Position numbers and translations under genes: made by a program
In this document: one piece after another, positions 1 to 5,363 of the stretch
Layout of the letters: every line of letters begins with the position of its first letter
Numbering within the stretch: position 1 is the first letter of the stretch
Notes under the pieces: model-generated
Told to the model about the DNA's origin: nothing
The model's input: only the letters and a program-made list of their open reading frames with translations
The model's database searches: none
DNA from: Cyclobacteriaceae bacterium
GTDB lineage: Bacteria > Bacteroidota > Bacteroidia > Cytophagales > Cyclobacteriaceae
DNA length: 8,199 bases
Assembly: GCA_030589835.1 (NCBI GenBank)
Contig: JAUUZS010000172.1
Location: 1-8,199 of the forward strand
Direction of reading: 5' to 3'

Positions 1-6
1 AAATAT

Positions 7-35
7 AGAAAGGCCTAAAACTCTTATGCCTTTCT
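7..35. terminator. Short hairpin, possible terminator of a gene to the left
   Basis: An exact 8-bp inverted repeat (AGAAAGGC at 7-14, GCCTTTCT at 28-35) encloses a 13-nt loop. A short T-rich stretch (ATTTTAATT) follows about ten bases later rather than directly, so this is a poor intrinsic terminator. It may end a gene lying to the left of the window, but no coding end is visible to support that. Confidence 0.25.
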
Positions 36-228
36 GAACACTCAATTTTAATTCATCATTTTCCAATCAAATATTCGAATGTTCTTAATTCATTTTAAAA
101 CCCCATCAGTTGCCATCCCTCGTAGTGACTTCAATTCCCAATTGATTTAGAGCCACATTTTATCTGACATCCACCCTTTGCCTATTCCAAATCATCAGAT
201 ATTTGAGCCAGTGAGCGCTTGGGCTTAA

Positions 229-240
229 AACAAATTTGTT
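229..240. repeat. 12-bp perfect palindrome AACAAATTTGTT
   Basis: This perfect palindrome lies about 90 bases upstream of the first DUF3857 gene, in a stretch of 330 bases with no other gene or clear signal. It could be a binding site for a dimeric regulator. AT-rich palindromes of this size also arise by chance, and no second copy was seen in the window. Confidence 0.25.
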
Positions 241-290
241 ATTCAATTCGACTTTATTCCATATAATTGATAGTTTTAATACAAGATTCG

Positions 291-324
291 TTGAACGATG
301 CTTTTTTAACCTGATATACCTTTA
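291..324 (+). promoter_or_regulatory. Candidate Bacteroidota promoter for the DUF3857 operon
   Basis: TACCTTTA at 317-324 matches seven of eight positions of the Bacteroidota -7 element TAnnTTTG. A TTG at 291-293 lies 23 bases upstream, at the long end of the range reported for the -33 element. Transcription would start at about 328-332, almost at the ATG at 331, which would favour the downstream TTG start at 382. The match is imperfect and tentative. Confidence 0.35.
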
Positions 325-330
325 TTACTC

Positions 331-2250
331 ATGCCGGAATTTTTCGCAATTGTAGCGCTAAAAAAAAGAAGGGGAATCTCTTTGCGCCAACGTTTATGTG
401 AAATGGCATTGATCACCGGACTGCTGGCAGGTACGCTGTCGAATGCCTTTTGCAAGCTGCAAAATGGAAATAGTGTGTTGGAGTATCACACGGACATCAG
501 CATAGAAAAAGGGAGACTGATCAAAGAGACATCCATTTTGATTCAAATCAATGATAAAAGCTCCGACTGGATATCGGATGTGGAAATCGCTTATGGAGAA
601 GATGAGAAAATGGAGATCCTTGAAGCTGCTATTTTAAATACCAAGGGGGAGGTTTTAAGGAAATTAAAAAAGAAGGAGATCATTAGCCGGAGCGATATCT
701 CAAGGGGCACATTCTATGAAAATAATTTTATAAAAGAATTTAAACTGAAATGGCACCAATATCCATATCGTATAAAGTATGTCTATCGGAAAACAGCAGA
801 TGATTTTATGTATATCTCAAGATGGCATCCTGTACTGTATAAAAATATCCCGGTACAAAAGGCTTCGTTAAAGGTCCGGCTTCCTAAAACCTATGAAGTG
901 TTTATGGATTATTCTGACTCATTGACCCACCAGACCACTATTCTTGCTGACCATATTGCTTTTTCCTGGGAAGGCAGCTACTCCACTCAATTGAAAAGCG
1001 AAGCATTCGGGATCAATTTTCGTGAAGCGCTTCCCAGTGTTACGATCGTACCGAAACAATTTCATTATAGCCTGGATGGCCAATTCGATTCCTGGTCGTC
1101 GTATGGAAAATGGCATGCGCAAATAAATTCAGGACTGGATAAGCTGACTGAAAAAGAAAAAATTGTAGTGGATAAATTGATTGACGGGCTTGATGACAAA
1201 AAGGAAATCTCAAAAAAATTATACCACTATATGCAGGCCAATACCCGATATATCAATGTAGCGATTGATGAGGGAGGCCTTGTCCCCTATCCTGCCTCCT
1301 ATGTGTGTACAAACAAATACGGGGATTGCAAAGCGCTGACCATTTATATGAAAGCCCTGCTAAAACATGCAGGGATAGCCTCTTATTACACCATAATTTT
1401 TGCCGGAAGCAATCCTGTGCGGATAAACGAAAGTTTTCCCAGCCAACAATTTAACCATGTGATCCTGAATGTACCCTTAGAAAAAGATACCATATGGCTG
1501 GAAAATACTGCCAATTATCTCCCATTTAACTACCTGGGAACTTTCACTCAAAATCGTATGGCCCTGATGATTGATGGCAGTAACAGCAGGCTCATCAGCA
1601 CACCACGCTTAATTGCAGATGAAGTGCTCGAAGAAAGTCAATACCACATACTACTGAATAAGCAGGGAAATGGAACACTGGAGGCTTCAAAAATATTAAG
1701 AGGATCTGAATTTGAAGCCTACAAATACCTTTCGGTGGAAATAAATGAAAAAGATCATGAAGAATACCTACGCGAAGATTTGCCAATTAAAAATATTGAT
1801 CAAATAGAATGGAGCATATCCCAACCTGATTCTGACCGGGCAATGCTCCTGCTTGATTTGTCCGTGACCATGGAAAATCAATTCAGGATGTTGGGAAAAA
1901 GCATCGCATTTTCGCTCTTTCCTATTTATTCATCCCCAATTAAAAAACACAACACCAGAATGGGTGACATCAGAATAAATTATCCAATATATAAATCCGA
2001 TTCCACCGTTATTGACCTGCCTTTTATGCCTCAATATCAAGTCAAACTTCCGCCGGAAATTGCAATTGAATCTGTCTATGGATTATATGGAGCATCCTAT
2101 GTATTGAGCGATAGCAAAATACATGTCACGCGGTATTTCAAGCTATATGCCAATGATTATCCGAAAGGGGATTATCCTGAATTTTATGCATTTATGAAAT
2201 CTATTGAAGACAGCCAACTCAAATCAATTATTGTTCTTAACCCTCATTAA
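331..2250 (+). CDS. Exported DUF3857 / transglutaminase-like protein, active-site residues present
   Basis: A 639-residue protein with the usual Bacteroidota architecture: signal peptide, DUF3857 beta domain (about 50-225), transglutaminase-like core (about 285-395) and a C-terminal beta region (about 430-639). The nucleophile motif is YGDCKA with Cys333. The histidine is in FNHVI (His376) and the third acid is in WLENT (Glu391, where many transglutaminase-fold proteins have Asp). A hydrophobic segment at 26-36 followed by SNA (37-39) suggests Sec export and cleavage near residue 39, so the protein probably acts in the periplasm. With the ATG at 331 the N-region before the hydrophobic core is long and partly hydrophobic. 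A TTG at 382, seven bases after an AGAAGGGG stretch, would give a more typical signal peptide beginning MRQRLCEMALI and is a serious alternative. Substrate and reaction are unknown; a protease or amidase-like activity is as likely as cross-linking. It is transcribed with the next gene. Confidence 0.88.
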   Translation: MPEFFAIVALKKRRGISLRQRLCEMALITGLLAGTLSNAFCKLQNGNSVLEYHTDISIEKGRLIKETSILIQINDKSSDWISDVEIAYGEDEKMEILEAAILNTKGEVLRKLKKKEIISRSDISRGTFYENNFIKEFKLKWHQYPYRIKYVYRKTADDFMYISRWHPVLYKNIPVQKASLKVRLPKTYEVFMDYSDSLTHQTTILADHIAFSWEGSYSTQLKSEAFGINFREALPSVTIVPKQFHYSLDGQFDSWSSYGKWHAQINSGLDKLTEKEKIVVDKLIDGLDDKKEISKKLYHYMQANTRYINVAIDEGGLVPYPASYVCTNKYGDCKALTIYMKALLKHAGIASYYTIIFAGSNPVRINESFPSQQFNHVILNVPLEKDTIWLENTANYLPFNYLGTFTQNRMALMIDGSNSRLISTPRLIADEVLEESQYHILLNKQGNGTLEASKILRGSEFEAYKYLSVEINEKDHEEYLREDLPIKNIDQIEWSISQPDSDRAMLLLDLSVTMENQFRMLGKSIAFSLFPIYSSPIKKHNTRMGDIRINYPIYKSDSTVIDLPFMPQYQVKLPPEIAIESVYGLYGASYVLSDSKIHVTRYFKLYANDYPKGDYPEFYAFMKSIEDSQLKSIIVLNPH

Positions 2251-4224
2251 ATGAAACAGTTCGTATTTTTTTTACTGTCAATTATAATCTCAACCAATCC
2301 CACCTATTCACAGGAATATTCAAAAAAGTGGGGTAAGCTCACGCAAAAAGAAGTAGACCTAAAAGTATATGAAAAAGACCCTGAAGCAGAGGCGGTAGTT
2401 TTGTTTGATATCGGTGAATCTGTTTTTATTGACACGGAAACGGGGTATGACATTCAGTTCACTCGTACTAAACGCATTAAAATTTTGGATCGCTCCGGAA
2501 CAGCACATGCTGAAATCACTCTTCCATATTATGTTGATGGATATGGAAAGACTGAACGGTATCGAACTATTGAAGCCTTTAGTTATAATATTGAAGACGG
2601 AAGGTTGGTGAAGACCCCCTTGGATGAGCGCACCGTTTATGAAGAAATAATAAACGATCGCTGGAAAGCCAAGACTTTCGTTGTGCCCAATGTTAAGGCA
2701 GGAACGATTATAGAATACAGAAGTGTGCTGCAAACGCCCTTCTATCACAATCTCCCGGACTGGGTTTTTCAGGATGTGATTCCTACCGTGTACAGCAAAT
2801 ACACTGTAAAGATGATCCCGTTTTATGAATATGTTTTTTTGGTACAAGGGATAAGCCGCTTTAGTTACCAAAATTCTGAACCTGCAAAAGGAGTAGGCAG
2901 GACATATCGGAGCTTTAAATTTCAGGATTTTGTACATACGTATGTGCTTGAAAATGTACCCGCCTTCAAGGACGAGGCCTATATGACTTCAGCAAACGAT
3001 TATTTGATTAAAATGGATTTTCAACTGGCGAAATTTCATAATCCGACAGGCGGAAGTACCGACATCTTGTCTACCTGGGAGGATTTAAATAAATCACTGA
3101 TTAAGAGTTTCAATTTTGGTAAATACATAAAAAAGAGCAGTAAGATCGCCGGGCAAATTCTCGAAGAGGAGCTGGCGCTTGATGATCTTGATGAGATAAA
3201 TAAAGTGAAAAAGATTGTAAAATATGTGAAAGCCACCATGAGCTGGAATGGATATAATTCGAAATATGCTTCTAAAACACCGAAAGAATTGTCGAATCAG
3301 AAAACGGGTAACGCTGCGGATATAAATTTATTTCTGATTGCTTTATTAGAAACAGCAGGCATACCCGTACAGCCGGTGATCATTAGCACCCGAAATCATG
3401 GTAAAATCAGTACCGATTATCCGTTCAGTCATTTTTTTAACTATGTAATCCCCAGCATCACAATTGATGAAAAAACGTTCCTGAGTGATGGCACAGATCC
3501 TAATATTGCCTATAACAGAATTCCCTCCAGGTGTATCAATGAAAAAGGTCTTATTGTTGATGATGAGCAAATTAACTGGGTTGACCTGTACACCAATATC
3601 AAATCCGTAAATCACCGTAGCATTGAACTTAAGATTGATCCTGAATCCTTAAAAGCGGATACAAGAGTAGTAAACCAAACTACTGAATTTGAATCTTCGC
3701 GCTTCAAAAGCACCTATAAGGATGATACGACAAAAATAAAAAATCACCTTCTTGCAAATGGATTCGAAGAAATTACTAAGATCAAAACACTCAACTTCAA
3801 TAATTCATCCGTACCCTATACTGTTGCTTATGAAGGGGAAACCAAAATAGAAAGCATAGATGATAAAATAATTGTATCTCCATTTTTACATTACCCGCTT
3901 CAGGAAAACAAGCTGACGCAAAAAACCAGGGCTTTTCCTGTTGACTTTATTTACCCTAAGTCAGAAACATTTAAATCCTTAATTACCATCCCTGAAAATT
4001 ATCAGGTAATAGACCTGCCAAAACAATTTGAAATGAAAAATGCCCTCGCTGACATCAAGCTTGTGTATAGTGTGCAGGACAATGTAGTTACCGTTGATGG
4101 TGAATATTATCTTAAAAAGGCAGTTTACCAGCCAAATGAATATGCACGAATAAAAAGCTACCTCAATGCCATTGTTAAGAAATTCAATACGCAACTGGTG
4201 CTGATCAAAATCGGGGAAATATAG
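2251..4224 (+). CDS. Exported DUF3857 protein with degenerate transglutaminase core
   Basis: A 657-residue companion of the preceding gene. Its ATG follows the upstream TAA with no intervening base and no Shine-Dalgarno, so translation is probably coupled. Residues 1-20 form a clean Sec signal (a run of F, L and I, then TYSQ, cleavage likely after Ser20). DUF3857 spans about 45-240 and the transglutaminase-like core about 310-420. At the Cys position the motif is TGNAADIN, with Ala355. At the His position it is FFNYVI, with Tyr398. Only the acid is kept (Asp413 in LSDGTDP). The spacings 355-398-413 (43 and 15) are identical to 333-376-391 in the neighbour, so the substitutions are at equivalent sites. 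I infer a non-catalytic, probably binding or structural, periplasmic role, perhaps as partner of the first protein. From memory, homologues with GNSADIN at this site are common in the phylum, so loss of the Cys is a family trait and not a sequencing error. Confidence 0.88.
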   Translation: MKQFVFFLLSIIISTNPTYSQEYSKKWGKLTQKEVDLKVYEKDPEAEAVVLFDIGESVFIDTETGYDIQFTRTKRIKILDRSGTAHAEITLPYYVDGYGKTERYRTIEAFSYNIEDGRLVKTPLDERTVYEEIINDRWKAKTFVVPNVKAGTIIEYRSVLQTPFYHNLPDWVFQDVIPTVYSKYTVKMIPFYEYVFLVQGISRFSYQNSEPAKGVGRTYRSFKFQDFVHTYVLENVPAFKDEAYMTSANDYLIKMDFQLAKFHNPTGGSTDILSTWEDLNKSLIKSFNFGKYIKKSSKIAGQILEEELALDDLDEINKVKKIVKYVKATMSWNGYNSKYASKTPKELSNQKTGNAADINLFLIALLETAGIPVQPVIISTRNHGKISTDYPFSHFFNYVIPSITIDEKTFLSDGTDPNIAYNRIPSRCINEKGLIVDDEQINWVDLYTNIKSVNHRSIELKIDPESLKADTRVVNQTTEFESSRFKSTYKDDTTKIKNHLLANGFEEITKIKTLNFNNSSVPYTVAYEGETKIESIDDKIIVSPFLHYPLQENKLTQKTRAFPVDFIYPKSETFKSLITIPENYQVIDLPKQFEMKNALADIKLVYSVQDNVVTVDGEYYLKKAVYQPNEYARIKSYLNAIVKKFNTQLVLIKIGEI

Positions 4225-4229
4225 AATTT

Positions 4230-4263
4230 TTACCTTCGATTCCATATTGTAAGGTGATTTTTT
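4230..4263 (+). terminator. Rho-independent terminator after the DUF3857 pair
   Basis: TTACCTT (4230-4236) pairs with AAGGTGA (4251-4257) to give a 7-bp stem with one G-U pair and a 14-nt loop, followed directly by six T residues (4258-4263). It begins five bases after the stop codon of the second gene. The opposite strand lacks a T-run after the hairpin, so it should mainly stop rightward transcription. Confidence 0.7.
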
Positions 4264-4268
4264 CTGAC

Positions 4269-4376
4269 TTACATAGCCTTGCCCATGGATGTGAATCCGG
4301 ATTGTTCTGCCCAACGCCATGGTTCGTGTCTCCACAAAACATTATAATCCATTACGAATTGGCTCAGGTTGGTGGC
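4269..4376 (-). pseudogene. 35-codon coding-like tail downstream of the toxin gene
   Basis: After the toxin's TAG, the same reading frame continues open for 35 codons to a TAA at 4271-4269. The translation contains DYNVLWRHEPWRWAEQSGF, rich in Trp and charged residues and unlike random AT-rich spacer. It has no plausible start with a ribosome site; the internal ATG at 4352 would give only 27 residues. It may be the 3' end of an older gene whose front was replaced when the TA cassette arrived, or a former extension of the toxin. I do not recognise the protein family. An open stretch this short can also be chance. Confidence 0.25.
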
Positions 4377-4790
4377 CTATGACAATTGCCCACCAATTAA
4401 ATCATCAGGTGTTTGTTTATTTATACCGTTAATGTTAAAATCATTATCAAATGTGACAATAGTTAAATCATATTTTTGTGCTATCGTCAGTTGATATGAA
4501 TCATCAAAGTCTAATTTATGCTTTTCTATATTTGATATAATATCAAGAAAATCATCTGGTTCAAGGGATAATTGCTCAATTTGACCATTAAAAAATAAAT
4601 CCTTGATAAATTTATCAAGAATCTCAAGTTTTTTGAGCCTTGATAAAATTAATCCTATTGAATGCAATGCAAAATCACTAATAAAAATCTGCTCTAAAGG
4701 AATTGTATTGAGAAGTTTAAAAACAGTTTCAGATTTGTCCTGATCTAATAACCTTTCCAGCCAGATGTTTGTATCAAATAAATACCTCAC
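4377..4790 (-). CDS. PIN-domain ribonuclease toxin (VapC-like)
   Basis: A 137-residue single-domain PIN protein, normal length for VapC toxins, which are Mg-dependent RNases acting on tRNA, rRNA or mRNA in the cytoplasm. It opens RYLFDTNIWLE (Asp6, first metal ligand), has LDFDDSYQL near 93-101 (Asp96/Asp97) and ends the fold with VTFDNDF (Asp115, Asp117). The usual second acid, a Glu near residue 40-45, is not seen: the segment reads SDFALHSIGLIL. I chose the GTG at 4790: it gives the standard PIN N-terminus, forms a 4-base GTGA overlap with the antitoxin stop, and has TGGAGG five bases upstream. A TTG at 4802 would add four residues but lies on top of that ribosome site. It is cotranscribed after the antitoxin. 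The PIN toxin call is firm; the RNA target is unknown. Confidence 0.85.
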   Translation of the reverse strand: MRYLFDTNIWLERLLDQDKSETVFKLLNTIPLEQIFISDFALHSIGLILSRLKKLEILDKFIKDLFFNGQIEQLSLEPDDFLDIISNIEKHKLDFDDSYQLTIAQKYDLTIVTFDNDFNINGINKQTPDDLIGGQLS

Positions 4791-4996
4791 TTCTGCCTCC
4801 AATCAAGTGCTTTTATTTGTAAATCAACCGAAGATATATTTTGATCCTTTAATCCTCCAGCCCAATCCTGTATCAATTTTCTTTTTTTACGTGTAACCCG
4901 TTTATTGATTAAATAATCTAAATAATGGTCTAATTCATCTATTAAGCCAGGAGTTAATTGATGAATTTTTGTTTCAATGCTTTTAATAGCTTTCAT
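4787..4996 (-). CDS. DUF2281 / VapB-like antitoxin
   Basis: A 69-residue protein just upstream of the PIN toxin, in the usual antitoxin-toxin order. The N-terminal half (LTPGLIDELDHYLDYLI) matches the pattern of DUF2281 helices, where a leucine-proline start leads into a helix ending in a basic stretch (KRVTRKKRK). The C-terminal part (DWAGGLKDQ, then SVDLQIKALDW) matches the toxin-binding tail of that family, normally written WAG.L and LQ.KALEW. Its expected role is to bind and block the PIN active site. I see no clear DNA-binding fold such as AbrB or RHH, so autoregulation is uncertain. The ATG at 4996 has no Shine-Dalgarno but sits within a few bases of the likely transcription start. Its last codons carry the ribosome site for the toxin. 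Confidence 0.82.
   Translation of the reverse strand: MKAIKSIETKIHQLTPGLIDELDHYLDYLINKRVTRKKRKLIQDWAGGLKDQNISSVDLQIKALDWRQK
4796..4801 (-). promoter_or_regulatory. Shine-Dalgarno TGGAGG for the toxin GTG start
   Basis: Read on the minus strand, TGGAGG is followed by CAGAA and then the GTG at 4790. It lies inside the antitoxin's Trp-Arg codons. It is among the few good Shine-Dalgarno-like sites next to a start in the window, and it decides the toxin start in favour of GTG over the TTG at 4802. Confidence 0.6.
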
Positions 4997-5000
4997 ATTT

Positions 5001-5031
5001 CAAATATACTAATTCCTTAAAGGTGGTCAAA
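5001..5031 (-). promoter_or_regulatory. Bacteroidota-type promoter of the TA operon
   Basis: On the minus strand, TTTG (5031-5028) is followed after exactly 19 bases by TATATTTG (5008-5001), a full match to the -33 TTTG / -7 TAnnTTTG consensus described for this phylum. The -7 element ends five bases before the ATG of the antitoxin, so the transcript should start at or a few bases before that ATG and be nearly leaderless. Confidence 0.65.
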
Positions 5032-5042
5032 TAATAGCCTTT
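5015..5042. repeat. Short inverted repeats over the TA promoter, possible operator
   Basis: CCTT-A-AAGG (5015-5023) lies in the spacer between the -33 and -7 elements. AAAGG (5019-5023) is matched by CCTTT (5038-5042) on the other side of the -33 element. Their placement would let a bound antitoxin or toxin-antitoxin complex block RNA polymerase, as TA complexes commonly do. The arms are only 4-5 bp, so this could be chance. Confidence 0.25.
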
Positions 5043-5326
5043 AGTGATTTTGAAATATTTTAATACTATGGCCTACATTTGAAATAGCATAGCGGATTGC
5101 TCCAACTATCCCAAGAGCGCGATTATATTTCATGATTTGCTTTTGTCTTGGAAATTTCTTCCGACTTTGCATATTCTTGCCTCAGGGAAATGAAGCCGGA
5201 GGATTCTATCCGTCATCACAAAAGACAGAGCGCGAATTCATGTATTTCTCTATGTGGCATAAAAAAAGCATAAAGTAAATTGCATTCAAAAACCCGTATT
5301 TCAACACGAAATATAATTTACTTTTT
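5043..5326. other. Intergenic stretch with no supported gene
   Basis: This divergent gap between the TA promoter and the hexosaminidase promoter holds only very short open frames: 48 codons on the plus strand (5132-5278) and 43 on the minus strand (5172-5041, beginning MQSRKKFPRQKQIMKYN). Neither has a promoter match, a ribosome site or a recognisable motif. The minus one is basic and contains ALGIVGAIRYAISNVGHSI, which could be a small amphipathic peptide, but I would not annotate it as a gene. No tRNA, riboswitch or mobile-element end was seen. Confidence 0.4.
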
Positions 5327-5334
5327 TACCTTCG
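5327..5334 (+). promoter_or_regulatory. Candidate -7 element for the hexosaminidase gene
   Basis: TACCTTCG matches seven of eight positions of TAnnTTTG and lies 30 bases before the ATG at 5364, preceded by a T-run. No good -33 TTG is seen at the expected distance. If used, transcription begins near 5338-5341, after the upstream TTG at 5280, which supports the ATG as the true start. Confidence 0.4.
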
Positions 5335-5363
5335 TTTTTTATTACACATCACAACCTGAAAAA

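Noticed and set aside
2359..2937. 192-codon open frame on the minus strand inside the second DUF3857 gene
   Set aside because: It lies entirely antisense to a well-supported gene, has no motif or promoter, and its composition fits a shadow of the coding strand.
3979..4335. 118-codon minus-strand frame running across the terminator into the second DUF3857 gene
   Set aside because: It reads through the operon terminator and antisense to coding sequence, with no family features.
4377..4996. Possibility that the TA pair and the partial NTPase form one defence island
   Set aside because: They are separated by the GH20 gene, lie in different transcription units, and no further defence genes or integrase are visible in the window.
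5114..5235. Direct repeat AGAGCGCGA at 5114-5122 and 5227-5235, as possible insertion-site duplication
   Set aside because: A 9-bp match in about 350 bases is within chance expectation, and the intervening 100 bases show no element ends or coding.
5257..5274. Repeated GCATAAA at 5257-5263 and 5268-5274, one helical turn apart
   Set aside because: Short AT-rich repeat more than 50 bases upstream of the candidate promoter; chance cannot be excluded and no third copy is present.
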